Assembly (NCBI GenBank): GCA_951799405.1
Contig: OX637350.1
Span: forward strand, 4,325,852 to 4,389,851
DNA from: Agapetus fuscipes
Taxonomy: Eukaryota; Arthropoda; Insecta; Trichoptera; Glossosomatidae
Direction of reading: 5' to 3'
DNA: 64,000 bases
The notes under the pieces are model-generated. The model was given only the letters and a program-made list of their open reading frames with translations. It did not search any database and was not told where the DNA came from. Both the position numbers and the translations under genes were made by a program. Below are positions 10,871 through 20,564 of the stretch, one piece after another. The first letter of the stretch is position 1. Every line of letters starts with the position of its first letter.

Positions 10871-11106
10871 ACATTACGGTCGTTAGACATTTTAAAGAAT
10901 GAAAAAAAAACGGATTTTAATTATTATTGTTATTGTTATTATCGTTGATTTTTAATCAACGATAATAACAATAATTCAACAGTTCGTGGTTCCTCCTTGT
11001 AGAAGACACACGTCTCCTGAGGACGTCGGATATGACTCCGACGAAACGTAGAGAAAATCGTTCTTCTCTTTTGCACGGTCAGTAAAATCCGTTTTTTTCA
11101 TTCTTT
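10871..11106. mobile_element. Penelope-like 3' ends in inverted orientation
   Basis: The right part (from about 10955) is a plus-strand Penelope-like 3' end with the hammerhead-like core at 11017-11046 and the terminal CCGTTTTTTTCATTCTTT. The left part (10871-10925) is the same terminus on the minus strand, ending CGGTCGTTAGACATTTT as in the complement of 45880-45893. They meet in a hairpin with about 20-bp arms at 10931-10950 and 10955-10974. Inverted partial copies are a known habit of Penelope-like elements. Confidence 0.55.
11017..11046 (+). ncRNA. Hammerhead-like ribozyme core
   Basis: CTGAGGA at 11017-11023, hairpin GTCGGA/TCCGAC with loop TATGAC, then GAAA at 11043-11046. Perfect stem II. 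Downstream ACG (from the last A of GAAA) can pair with CGT to form stem III. Confidence 0.4.
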
Positions 11107-11443
11107 GAAATTACATTTTATTTTCTTTTTACACTACCTACTACATTTATTTTTAATACATATTTATTTATTCTGCATTTTATTTTCACACATTTTTGAT
11201 TAAAAAGGATATACAGATCGAAGACCTTTGTATTATATATATGAATAAAAATAAAAATAATAATAGTGTGAAAATAAAACAGTGCTTCATTATATTTTTT
11301 AGATAAGTTTCTATAAGGTTCAGTGGAAATCAATTAATATGAATTTTCAGTGCTAATACACAAACCATACCAAATATAATGTCTTTTTTATGAGATGACT
11401 GTACTGTATCCGCGGCGCCGCGCCGTTCCACTAGTTAGTTAGA
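11107..11443. other. AT-rich, no recognisable feature
   Basis: AT-rich sequence with a 71-codon minus-strand ORF of low complexity. Nothing recognisable. Confidence 0.4.
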
Positions 11444-11899
11444 TATATTTGCAACTTAGATTAGATTAGATTAGATGTACATTTATAATTAAGAAATATT
11501 ATATTGTTAAAGGTGCAGATAGGAAGGGTACTTATAAATTTGTGACCGTTATATTGCATATAAATATAAAATGTCAAGGATTTCTATATGGGAACATGCA
11601 AAGCCTTTAATAACCTACAATAATCAAATGATAAAAGTTACGTAGGTAGGTACCTACATTCATTTACAATTCGCGTGATGGTAAAATTTACGTTCATGCG
11701 AATTATTTTTCCTATCTGTAATTTTACAACACGATAAAATTTCTAAATAATATTTCAAGTTTATAAATTTTATACCCGGATAATAAGGAAACGTTTTTTT
11801 TATCTAGTTTCTATAATCTAAGTTGCAAAGATACATAATAACATTTAGAATTCATATTAAATGCATGTCCTTAGACAACAATTAGATTAGATTAGATTT
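11444..11899. repeat. A-repeat tail fragments
   Basis: A plus-strand tail (TTTGCAACTTAGATTAGATT) lies at 11444-11476. A minus-strand 3' fragment lies at 11811-11875, followed by ATTAGATTAGATTAG at 11881-11897. The intervening AT-rich sequence shows nothing else. Confidence 0.7.
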
Positions 11900-12530
11900 C
11901 ATTGCTAAATATTTTTACACTCTTAAATATTGTTCTTGAATATTAAGTATTTTATCATTCATTTTTACAATTATATTTTGTTTAATTGAAATGTTTTACT
12001 GTACACCCTCAATAAACCGGCAGTTTGCTTCACGGTTTTTTGTAATTCTTTTTTTTTAAATAACAAATATCCAGGCTTTTTCGACTTTTATTGCCAATAA
12101 TTAAAACATAATTATATCTTGAGTTTTTATCATTTTATTATTTTTTCGAAATGAGCAGCGTTTCTCATTTTTTTTTTCAATAATTATTTTCTTAATACTC
12201 CAATATGATTAATGTACAATTAGCCTTTTAGTGATTTCCGAAGGATTTTCAAGCGCATTTTGAATCTATTAAGCGCACGATCGGAAACATTAATTTCGGA
12301 ACATTCTCTTCAAAATTTAGGCAAGTTTAACGAGAATCAGATAAACGAAGAAGGTTATTATTACAGCCGAGATGCTCGTGACTGATTAGGTAATGAATGG
12401 ACTATAGTGATTCACAGCAAAACTCAGTCAGCGATTCCCAATGTGGCCGTGATGGACCACAAGTGGTAGATTTTAATGTGCTGGGGATCTATGAAATCGA
12501 AGCCAAAATTGGAGGTCTGTATTTCCTTGT
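11900..12530. other. No recognisable gene
   Basis: AT-rich. At 12432-12470 CAGCGATTCCCAATGTGG followed by GGACCACAAGTGG resembles a hAT-type terminus, but no partner end was found. Confidence 0.3.
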
Positions 12531-12776
12531 TTCCTTGACTTATAGGTTGTTATGGGGCTGACCACCCATAATGTAAAAAATGGTTCACTTTGCCAATGTC
12601 ACCCCTGTTTCAGGGAAAGTCGGCAGGAGTTGCAGGGCTTATGTTCATTTGAGATTGGGTTTTTATATTGTAGGTCCACATGCGGCATGTGTAAGCGCGA
12701 AATTATACATGTCTGCTAGTGGGCATGCGTTTAATATGCATCTTAAATGATATATATATTTGCAGCGTAGATTTGG
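12531..12776 (+). repeat. A repeat, full length
   Basis: Runs from TTCCTTGACTTATAGG at 12531 to TTTGCAGCGTAGATTTGG. GGGGCTGACC 5' form and both conserved palindromic words are present. Confidence 0.85.
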
Positions 12777-12794
12777 ATTTAGTATCTAGTCACA

Positions 12795-13005
12795 AAAAAG
12801 GACCAGCCTGTAGTTTAGAGGTAAACGGAAGGTCAAGAGTGCAAATATGTAGTCGTAAGATCACAAAAATATTATATTTATGTAATTTTACTAATATCCT
12901 CTACGCTGGGTTGAAAAATTCATGAACCTTTACCAAATACCTATCATAACATGGGTCTTGCTTGAGAACTTGAGGTGTGATTTATAAAAATAACAGAACT
13001 GTGTA
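12795..13005 (+). mobile_element. Degenerate B SINE
   Basis: Weak tRNA-like head (GTAGTTTAGAGGTAAAC; the B-box region is decayed), followed by the recognisable body TACGCTGGGTTGAAAAATTC and GGGTCTTGCTTGAGAAC. An old copy. Confidence 0.6.
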
Positions 13006-13074
13006 ACCTTTTTGAAACATATTGGATTTGTTTACTTGTCTCATTTATTTACTGTCTATCTGTAATTTGTATTC

Positions 13075-13162
13075 CATGTTGCAAAGATATACAGACATTT
13101 AAGGCTTATATTTAATGCACGCCCACTAACAAACACGTGTAAATTCGCGCTTACAAAATGAC
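13075..13162 (-). repeat. A repeat 3' fragment
   Basis: Minus-strand tail half: TTGCAAAGATATACAGAC through CACGTGTAAATTCGCGCTTAC. Lost beyond that. Confidence 0.7.
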
Positions 13163-13345
13163 CGGCCCTGTGCTGTGGGATGCTCTATCTGATAAGCTCA
13201 GAGTTGTAGAGAGTCCAAGTGCGTTTAGGTCAGGATTGAAGACATGTTTGTTTCGGAGATCTTACAATTGAATATTGCCCTTGCAGTGATTTATCATAAA
13301 ACGACAATGTGTTAATTGTCTTTATTATTATTAATATTATATTTC
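13163..13345 (+). pseudogene. LINE C-terminus of another lineage
   Basis: A frame reads LLWDALSDKLRVVESPSAF then RSGLKTCLFRRSYN and a stop. The order W-AL-LR-FKxxLKTxLF is the C-terminal tail of a group of non-LTR reverse transcriptases, matched by the copy at 42130-42300. About 45 codons remain. Confidence 0.55.
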
Positions 13346-13645
13346 TTGGACCGGTCCGTAGTCCAGTAGCAACACTTCGGACTCGTAAATGGAAGGTTGT
13401 GGATTCGAATCCCGGCGGAGCACAAAGAATATACCATTTATATTTCCAAAATGTGCTCTTCGCTGGGTTGAAAAATTCATAAACCTTTACCAAAGACCGG
13501 TCACTGAAAGGTCCATCCAACCTTGCAACAACTGGGTCCTGCTTCAGAATTGGCACTTTCTACAGCGACGACCAAGCTCGCAGAGGGCTCTTGCGGTGTG
13601 ATACACACAAAACAGCGCTCACCAAATAAATCATCCTAATATTAT
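13346..13645 (+). mobile_element. B-family SINE, full length
   Basis: tRNA-like head GGTCCGTAGTCCAGTAGCAA (A box) and GGATTCGAATCCCGG (B box), with CTCGTAA in the anticodon-loop position. The body has CTTCGCTGGGTTGAAAAATT and the 3' end CACCAAATAAATCATCCTAA plus an ATT-rich tail. Confidence 0.88.
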
Positions 13646-14138
13646 TATTTTTTTTACACATGCTGCATATGTAATTACAAACAAAAACTGCAGCTATGAA
13701 AAATGGAAGAGGACGACAGGTCTGTGAACAAAATCATAATAATATGACAATTTTAAAACTGCCGTTTTGTGAATTCGGTGCAAGTACACTACAGAGCTAT
13801 AATATAGCATCTAAATATGGACTAAATAATGGTCCGCGAGCTACAAAAGTTTGGGAACATCTGGTCAAAGTGAACGCGTGTAAAACGATGTTAGACCAAC
13901 TGTTCTGCAGTTTCACTTTTATCCCAAACAATACAAGTGTTTAATATGTGAAATTCTGAAGATGCCTTGAATGGCCGCCAGATAAGGAGGGAAGGCTGAA
14001 TACGACCAATCATAATTTTAATTTTTAACGTCGACAACAAGCATTATTCTAACATACATTAATGCTGCGTCTAATGCAATGGGAACTCGGCATCAAGTGA
14101 AGGTTATTTAAAGACAAGGATTGTGCATGAAAATTGTT
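13646..14138. other. No recognisable feature
   Basis: An 82-codon ORF at 13696-13944 has no recognisable domain. No repeats seen. Confidence 0.4.
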
Positions 14139-14287
14139 GTATGGAAAAATTATAACCAATAGAGCGCAGAGAAAACATTTTCAAAAAGGATTTTTACAGC
14201 TGATAAGGAGATAAGTATTGTGGATGTAGATTTGGTTATGGAAAAGTTTGCCCAATAGAGGGCAGAGAAAGCATTTTCAAAAATCAA
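14139..14287 (+). repeat. Diverged tandem duplication
   Basis: Two related blocks at about 14139-14193 and 14236-14287 share TATGGAAAA, CCAATAGAG, GCAGAGAAA and CATTTTCAAAAA. Origin unknown. Confidence 0.6.
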
Positions 14288-14291
14288 GGTA

Positions 14292-14505
14292 AACGCAACG
14301 CAACTAAGCTCCACATAAATTGTAACTTTTGGCGCGTTATTCTCGAAACTCTTTATTTTTACAAGTAAGAGTCTTAAAGGTTTTGAAGGTTAGAAGAGAT
14401 GCAGTTTAAATGTTAGGATGATTTTTTTGTAAGAGCTAGTTTTTTTTTTGTGTGAATGACACCTCGAGAGCCATCTGCGAGCTAGGTCGTCGCTATGGAG
14501 AACCA
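14292..14505 (-). mobile_element. Decayed C and B SINE fragments
   Basis: The minus-strand C 3' end (CGCAACTAAGCTCCACATAA, then CGCGTTATTCTCGAA) lies at 14292-14372. A B-family 3' fragment (CACCTCGAGAGCCATCTGCG) lies at 14448-14505. The order C then B on the minus strand matches the composite arrangement at 9668-10222, but the middle is missing. Confidence 0.5.
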
Positions 14506-14994
14506 TTTCCCGAGTTTCCAAAAGTGAACTATAATTAGCCTCATAACAACCTTAGACAATGAACGAAAATTATAACGTTATAAGTAGGAATATCTGTAAA
14601 AATATCTATGAAATTCTGTAAAATAATTAAAATTTAAAAGCTTAAGCCGCAAATATTCCAAATCAACCCATTCATTTCATAATATTTTTTTTTTACTTTA
14701 AAATATATTAAAGTGGGCATTCGCTAAGATGTATGAGAAATATTGCACCGCGTCAGCTGACTACATGTTTGTGTACACTGGCCACTGGTGGAAGGTTCGA
14801 GTAGGTGCGTCTGTAGAGGATTGTTGAACCAGCCGAGTGTACACGATCCTTACGGCAGCCGCAACACAAGATCGGAAGCACATCAGTCTACTCGTGTTAA
14901 CTATTCACTATTTACACAAACCGCTTGCAAATATATGTGAATGTAATGCACATTGCCAGTATCCCAAGTAGGTATATAGTACTTACACAAACGC
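14506..14994. other. No recognisable feature
   Basis: About 490 bases, less AT-rich around 14750-14900. No domain, repeat or RNA recognised. Confidence 0.4.
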
Positions 14995-15321
14995 AAACGA
15001 CACTAAGCTACACATATAGTGTAACTTCTTGCCGCGTTATCCCCGAAGAGATCGCATGTGGCGAGTTGAACCTATTTGAATTTACAGGTAAGCGGGCCGG
15101 CCTTACACCAACCACTTCAGTTGAAGTGGGGGTTTCCCAGCTCCCGAGAGAGCTGGTACTCATTTCTTGTGAAGGCTGAGTAAACCTTGCCGGTATTTTA
15201 TTTTGGGGTTTGAAATAAACACCGAAACGGGAAATCATTTCTGACACCCTCAGTGGGATTCGAACCCGAGCTAACGGCATGGAATACAAGCAAGCTATAC
15301 CAACTGAGCTATCGACCGGAC
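14995..15321 (-). mobile_element. C-family SINE, full length
   Basis: Minus-strand copy with head GTCCGGTCGATAGCTCAG (15304-15321), a B box in the GGGTTCGAATCCCAC form, the CTCTCTCGGGAGCTGGG hairpin in the body, and the 3' end TACACTATATGTGTAGCTTA. Stands alone without an adjoining B unit. Confidence 0.85.
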
Positions 15322-15395
15322 TACACGACGACACAAGATCCGATATCACAAATGTATTGTAACGAATATGCAAGATATTGGTAGTTGTTGCTTGA

Positions 15396-15530
15396 GAGAT
15401 GTTTTCCGGGATCTGTTGTCGTTCTGTGGTATGTGGGAGCTGGAACTTCCGGACGTTTCGCTCATGCCTACGACGGGCTTCTTCACCGTGAAGTTAAGCT
15501 CCAGCTCCCACAGATCCCGGAAAACATCTC
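15396..15530. repeat. Long hairpin with GAAACG motif
   Basis: GAGATGTTTTCCGGGATCTG at 15398 and GTGGGAGCTGGA at 15433 are repeated inverted at about 15499-15530. The left arm carries an extra insertion of roughly 16 bases. The loop (15446-15498) on the minus strand contains GTGAAGAAG and GCGAAACG, a degenerate relative of the hammerhead-like motifs. Minus-strand continuation reads TTTTAGGCTTACACGGCC at 15548-15566. Confidence 0.6.
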
Positions 15531-15719
15531 TCCATCATCATCAGCTGGCCGTGTAAGCCTAAAACTCTTATTCATTAGTAGTTGTGTTTGTTTTGTCTGT
15601 GTTAGTTCAGTAATAAGTCTATGAAATCTCTAGAAATAAGTAGAAGCTTAGGTAGGTACCTAATAATGATTTGTATTTGGTAGGGATTAATTAAGTATTT
15701 AAACGAATATTCTGATGAA

Positions 15720-15826
15720 ATCCGAATATGCGTGTGCAAGCGCAAACTTGTACGTGTCTGCTTGTGAGAATGCACGTAATGTGAATCTCCAATGTAACAT
15801 ATCTTTGAAACTTAGATTAGATTAGA
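15720..15826 (+). repeat. A repeat 3' fragment
   Basis: The 3' part only: GCAAGCGCAAACTTGTACGT to CTTAGATTAGATTAGATC. Confidence 0.75.
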
Positions 15827-16394
15827 TCCAATAGGTGGTATGTAACGATTCTCCATGATTCGAGAATGATCTTAATAATCTGTATAAATTAGGACCAGAA
15901 TTTCCTGGACGACAAGGGGTTTCTAGTCCGGACACTCTCGCCAGAGGCGTTGCTTTTGCTTCCATACATTTTTTGTTAAACGCTGATAAAGTTGATTTTA
16001 TACGTAAAGTCTTTTAAGAAGTTTGGATTCTGAATATCAGCCATGATTCAAAATGTCATCTTCTTCAATGACGTCGTGACCTGCCAATCGACTATAAAGT
16101 CGTTCGTAATGCATTTTATGCTTCGATTATCTGTGATGACGTAATAGAGAGACCCTTTTAAAAGTTAGCAAACAGTGCATGTGCTTTTGGACAATGCTCT
16201 TCTTCAAAATCATTAAATTCTAGGATTCTTTGAAATCAAAAAATGAAAACAGAAAATGCATTGAAAAAACGACAGCACTCCTAGTGGATGTTTTAGTTTG
16301 AACGTGCAGACCTACAGGGCTTAAGATGAACGTGGAGAAAATAGTACCTAACCCCACCATCTTCTATTAAGTCATTTTTTATAATGACGTTATC
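15827..16394. other. No recognisable feature
   Basis: About 570 bases with short ORFs only and no match to the repeat families of the window. Confidence 0.4.
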
Positions 16395-16738
16395 CGCTTC
16401 GCAGTCCAGTGGTATCACTTTGGACTTGTAAATGGTAGTGGGTTCAAATCCCAGCAGAAAACAAAAAATATACCTGTGTTTTTAGGCTTTCATGGCCGGC
16501 TTCAGATGATGATGATAAGGATGCAGAATTCATCTTTCAAGGCTTGCAGACCATGCGATTCTGCATCCTTATCATCATCAAAAAATATACCATTCATATT
16601 TTCAAATATGCTCTTTACTGGGTTGAAAAATTCATAAACCTTTACAAAAGACCGGTCACCAAAGGTCCATCCACCCTTACAGCAACTGAGTCTTGCTTGA
16701 GAATTGGCGCTTTGTAGCAACGACCCAGCTCGTAAAAA
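16395..16738 (+). mobile_element. B SINE carrying an insertion
   Basis: Head with CGCAGTCCAGTGGTATC and GGGTTCAAATCCCAGC, body resuming at 16592 (CATTCATATTTTCAAATATG, GGGTTGAAAAATTCATAAAC). A 104-base insert separates head and body. The 3' end AGCTCGTAAAAA runs directly into a C SINE at 16739. Confidence 0.82.
16462..16591 (+). mobile_element. Small insertion with 13-bp duplication and hairpin
   Basis: CAAAAAATATACC occurs at 16462-16474 and again at 16579-16591, a perfect 13-bp direct repeat within B SINE sequence. The insert includes TTTTTAGGCTTTCATGGCC and a perfect inverted pair of 22-23 bp, arms 16507-16529 and 16558-16580. Related words occur at 15548-15566 and 57465-57486. The long duplication suggests target-primed insertion; class unknown. 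Confidence 0.65.
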
Positions 16739-17038
16739 GTCCGGTCGATAGCTCAGTTGGTAGAATGTTTGCATGCCACGTCGAGAGCTCAGATTCGAAT
16801 CTCACCGAGGGTGTCAGAAATTATTTCCTGTTAAGGTGTTTATTTAAAACTCCACAATAAAATACCGTCAATGTTTCGTCAGCCTTCACAAGAAATGAGT
16901 ACCAGCCCCTTCAGGAGCTGGGAAACCCCGTCTTCAACTGAAGTGGTTTGCGTAAGGGAAACTTACGTGTAAATAAATCAGTTTCCACTCGCCACATGCG
17001 AAACCCTTCGCGGCGAGAAGTTGCAATATACGTGTAGT
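16739..17038 (+). mobile_element. C SINE joined to a B SINE
   Basis: Head GTCCGGTCGATAGCTCAG with B box AGATTCGAATCTC, body CAAGAAATGAGTACCAGC and CAGGAGCTGGGAAA, 3' end GTGTAGTTTAGTCACATG. The junction with the preceding B unit has no spacer. Confidence 0.82.
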
Positions 17039-17039
17039 T

Positions 17040-17428
17040 TAGTCACATGAAATTAAAGTGGTGTCATTAGTATTAAAACAAAGCCATTTGTCACGCAGCA
17101 ATCTCGCCCCAAAAATGTATGTCAAAGGTAACATGAGAACAATCACAGAGATGGATTGGGTACTTAGCAAGCGTTCACCGGAGACAATGCAATGGTACAT
17201 TAGGTAATTCTGGCTAAGATATTCGATGAGATGTAATAAGACGAGTTGCGACACGGCGGAGCGACGCAAACATTCTGCTCACGAGTAGAATAATGCGCAT
17301 TATCAAGATCGTATCGGAAATATTCGTGCCAAATCGAACTCTGCATAATGTAGCAGAGGCAAAGAGTGAGGTTTTTTAGAAGGTAACCCCATTGAACAAC
17401 AAACGTCCCGATTCAATCCTTCGCAACT
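17040..17428. other. No recognisable feature
   Basis: Short ORFs only. No repeat identified between the C SINE ending at 17038 and the C fragment starting at about 17429. Confidence 0.4.
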
Positions 17429-17690
17429 CGCAACTAAGCTACAAGTATAGTGTAACTTCTTGACTATGTTATCTCCGAAGGGGTCGCATATGGAGATTTG
17501 GAACCTATTTCTTTTTACGGGTAAGGGGGCCGGCTTTAAACCAACCACCTTCAGTTGAAGTGGGAATGGTTAATTTAAATATGGCACTGGCGCAATTCAG
17601 TTTCCCGTACAGTGCAACTTCTTACGGCACTACCACCAAAGGGGTAACATGTGAAAAATATTTATTTTTACAGGTAAAACGGCGGTTCTT
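17429..17690 (-). mobile_element. Two partial C SINEs in tandem
   Basis: Minus-strand 3' portions at 17429-17562 (GCAACTAAGCTACAAGTATA to TTCAGTTGAAGTGGGA) and at 17605-17690 (CAGTGCAACTTCTTACGGC to TTTTACAGGTAAAACGG). Heads are missing from both. Confidence 0.7.
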
Positions 17691-17767
17691 TCGACACGAC
17701 AACGTGTCGTATAAAAACTTGAAATTGATTTTAAAAAATTGTTAAACAATCCTCGTACAAAGAAAGT

Positions 17768-17998
17768 GTGAAAGGAAAAAGAGGGAAGGGACGACCGAGA
17801 AAAGTATGGAGTGATCAGATTGAGGAGATTGTGAAAGAATGGGATATACAAAGTGAGCGTAAAAGAAGAAAATGCATGAAAAAGGTGATGGATATGAAGG
17901 AATTGAAAGAGGTATGTCAGGATAGGAAAAAATGGAGGCAACTCTGCAGAGGCTCTGGCCACCCCTAGCGGAATGGCGACAGAGTTACAGTTACAGTA
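17768..17998 (+). pseudogene. RTE-like LINE C-terminus
   Basis: The open frame 17768-17968 encodes KGKRGKGRPRKVWSDQIEE, then WDIQSERKRRKCMKKVMDM, ending WRQLCRGSGHP and a stop. The sequence after the stop, GCGGAATGGCGACAGAGTTA, is like that after the 54623 gene. It is 5'-truncated to about 66 codons and has a sister at 23420-23665. Confidence 0.75.
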
Positions 17999-18004
17999 CA
18001 GTAC

Positions 18005-18308
18005 TATGGGGCTGTCCATATGTTACGTCATTCGCATTAAGGGGGGGGGGGGGGAGTCTTGTCTGCGGATGATGGCAAATGATGTACGAGTATCAAAAGT
18101 GACGTCGTTCTTGTAAATACTAATTTCTACAAAATATACAAAATACTATGTAAGTAATATAACATTATCAATTAATAAGCTCATCCATTATTACAGCAAG
18201 AGGGGGAGGGGGGGGTCATTAGATAATGACTATAGGTTAATTGTAAGGGGCGGGGGGGGCGTCGAAAATCGGCCAAAATCTATGACGTAATTTATGGACG
18301 GCCCCTAT
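18005..18308. mobile_element. MITE with GGGGC(T/C)GTCCATA termini
   Basis: Left end GGGGCTGTCCATATGTTACG at 18008. The right end at 18305 reads on the other strand GGGGCCGTCCATAAATTACG. TAT flanks both sides (18005-18007, 18306-18308). The interior has runs of 9-13 G and no coding sequence. The terminus type is common in arthropod MITEs; I do not assign a superfamily. Confidence 0.7.
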
Positions 18309-18327
18309 CAGGTTTTGCATTTTTTTC

Positions 18328-18433
18328 TAAGCTCAGATTGCGTAGAATGTGAATCTTGAGACAATTTCATTCATTGAAAGGTCATCTTTGAATGTAATGG
18401 TAAACAAGCTTAACAAACACTGGGGGGACGATA
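18328..18433 (-). mobile_element. MITE-1 partial copy
   Basis: Minus-strand half of a TIR family: TAAGCTCAGATTGCGTAGAA to the terminus ACACTGGGGGGACGATATT. See 60218-60468 for a complete copy. Confidence 0.6.
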
Positions 18434-18733
18434 TTGAACTGATCTGCGTACCTCATTTTTAAATTTAACATTTTGGTATTTACCCCCACGTAAATTAATG
18501 TTTTTTTTTCCTTTCTCAGTTTGCCTTAGTGACCACTATGGTGACTTAGTCACCTCATAACCCTTCGCCACTGTGATGTAGCATTGAACAAAAATAAAAA
18601 TTGAAAAGTGAATGTGGGACAGGTGATGGATATGCGATGGAAGAATTTAAGCGTGTGAATAGAATGAAAAATGCCGCAGTGTTTTTTTTTTTCACCATTT
18701 GCAATTTGAATATGTTATTAATTTGGTATTGGC
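18434..18733. other. No recognisable feature
   Basis: AT-rich, contains GGTGACTTAGTCACC palindrome at about 18550. No gene or repeat recognised. Confidence 0.35.
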
Positions 18734-18822
18734 AAATCGTCTACCCAGTGCTTGTTTGGCTAATCCACAATTTATTTCAAATATGACCTGTAAATAAAGT
18801 TGTCTTAAAAGTCGCCTGTTAT
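18734..18822 (+). mobile_element. MITE-1 left-end fragment
   Basis: AAATCGTCTACCCAGTGCTT through GACCTGTAAATAAAGTTGTC, matching the left third of the copies at 37211 and 60218. It is followed by the tail of an A repeat. Confidence 0.6.
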
Positions 18823-18823
18823 A

Positions 18824-18868
18824 CTAATCTAATCTAATCTAAGCTGCAAAGATATATATCATTTAAAC
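18824..18868 (-). repeat. A repeat tail fragment
   Basis: Only CTAATCTAATCTAATCTAAG plus about 25 bases of the 3' end remain. The adjoining 18870-19110 holds low-complexity sequence with no gene. Confidence 0.7.
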
Positions 18869-19117
18869 CTTTACAGCTCAATTTTTCAAAAACCAAAAAA
18901 AAAAATTTAATGTATAGGACAAATGATATTGACTCTGGGAAAAATACTAAAAAAAATTTTTTTTTGGTAATTGCAGATTTATTTGAAAAAATTGTTGTGT
19001 TGCAGATCTGCAACACTATGTCAAGAGGTAATAATGTACATTTCATAATTGAACTGAAAGCTATTGACTCACATGAAAGTCTTTGAAGCAATTATTTGCT
19101 TTTTTGTTGCAAAAAAA

Positions 19118-19438
19118 ATACGCAACTAAGCAACACATATAGTGTAACTCCTTGCCTGAGTTATTCCCGAATGGGTCACATGTGGTGATTCGGGACCTAT
19201 TTCTTTTTACGGGTAAGGGGGCCGGCCTTACATCAAACTCTACTGTTGAATTGGGGGTTTCCCAGCTCCCGAGGGAGCTGGTTCTCATTTCTTGTAAAGG
19301 CTGAGTTAACCTGGCCGGTATTTTAAGCTTGAAATAAACACCAAAACGGGAAATCATTTCTGACACCCTCGGTGGGGATCGAACCCTTGCTGTCAGTATA
19401 GAATGCAAGCATTCTACCAACTGAGCTATCAGCCGGAC
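19118..19438 (-). mobile_element. C-family SINE, full length
   Basis: Minus-strand copy from CGCAACTAAGCAACACATAT to the head TGAGCTATCAGCCGGAC. B box GGGTTCGATCCCCACC on the minus strand. Adjoins a B-family fragment at 19439-19478. Confidence 0.85.
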
Positions 19439-19629
19439 TTTTTACGAGCTTGGTCGTCGCTACAAATCGCCAATTCTGGGGTTTCCCAGCTCCCGAGGGG
19501 GCTGGTTCTCAATTCTTGTGAAGGCTGAGTTAACCTGGCCGGTATTTTGGGCTTGAAATAAACACCAAAATGGGAGTCGGGATCGAACCCTTGCTCTCAG
19601 AATGCAAGCATTCTACCAACTGAGCTATC
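19439..19629 (-). mobile_element. B fragment followed by a second C SINE
   Basis: 19439-19478 is the 3' end of a B unit (TTTTTACGAGCTTGGTCGTC), in the same junction with C as at 9987 and 16739. From 19479 a further C copy runs (TTTCCCAGCTCCCGAGGG) to its head at 19629, lacking its own 3' end. This gives C-B-C in one orientation. Confidence 0.7.
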
Positions 19630-20052
19630 GGATACAATCTGAGATAATAGAAAAAACGTATAACACGATAGATAATGTGAGAGTTGTTTTTTTTTATTTT
19701 CAAAACCAATTTCTAGCATTCTAAATCTAAATCTAACTTGCAAAGATATGTATCATTTGAGATTCATATTAAATGCATTCCCACAAGCAGACACGCATAA
19801 TTTCGCACTCACACATGCCGCATGTGGACCTACAGTATATAAAACCCAATCTCAAATTAACATAAGCCCTGCAACTCTTGCCGACCTTCCCTGAAACAGG
19901 GGTGGCATTGGCAAAGTGAATCATTTTTTACAGTATGGGTGGTCAGCCTCATACCAACCTATAAGTCAAGGAATAGTCAATTCATAAGACAAATGGTCCA
20001 GTACACGTACAAACATTGCTCATGTGAAATTACCTCTGTTGGAGATAAGACA
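19622..20052 (+). mobile_element. MITE-1 interrupted by an A repeat
   Basis: The left portion (19622-19719: ACAATCTGAGATAATAG, GATAATGTGAGAGTTG) and the right portion (19973-20052: AATGGTCCAGTACACG, AAATTACCTCTGTTGG) line up with the continuous copies at 37290-37467 and 60300-60468. The A repeat lies exactly between them. CAATT is present at both junctions and may be the duplicated target. Confidence 0.7.
19720..19972 (-). repeat. A repeat, full length, nested in MITE-1
   Basis: From the CTAAATCTAAATCTAA tail to ATAAGTCAAGGAA. GAGGCTGACC subtype, no LINE coding sequence. Confidence 0.85.
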
Positions 20053-20302
20053 CACAAGCATTAAGGTGACGAAATGGGGGATTAGCCAGATTACTTCATT
20101 ACATTCTGACATAACGTTATTTCTAAACGTCGGCTTAGCGTCGGATCAGTACCCAAGTATACAACGTAACCTAACGTTTAACTCAATCATTGCGTTCGAT
20201 AAAAAATGTTAAAAAACTGATACATCTGCAGTAGAAAGCGTATAAGCTTCCAAACGTTTTTAATAATACTCTTTGATGGAGCTTTAACTCAATTTTTCAT
20301 AT
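20053..20302. other. No recognisable feature
   Basis: Unexplained AT-rich sequence between two repeats. Confidence 0.35.
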
Positions 20303-20488
20303 TTAATCCAAGTTGAAAAAACATTTAAGATTCATATAACATGCATTTTTATAAATAGACACGTATAAGTTCGTGCTGAAACATGCCGCATGTGAACTTA
20401 CAACATAAAAACGAAATCTCAAATGATCGTAAGCCCTGCAAATCTTGCCGACCTTTCCTGAAACAGGGGTGACATTAGAAAGGTCAAC
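20303..20488 (-). repeat. A repeat lacking its 5' part
   Basis: TTTAATCCAAGTTG tail degraded. Recognisable to CTGAAACAGGGGTGACATTA, then lost. Confidence 0.75.
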
Positions 20489-20564
20489 GGATATACAATA
20501 TTTTGAACTTACAAAATCAACTATCATCTGTTCAACCAACATTGAGATGACTGTCTTCCCAACC

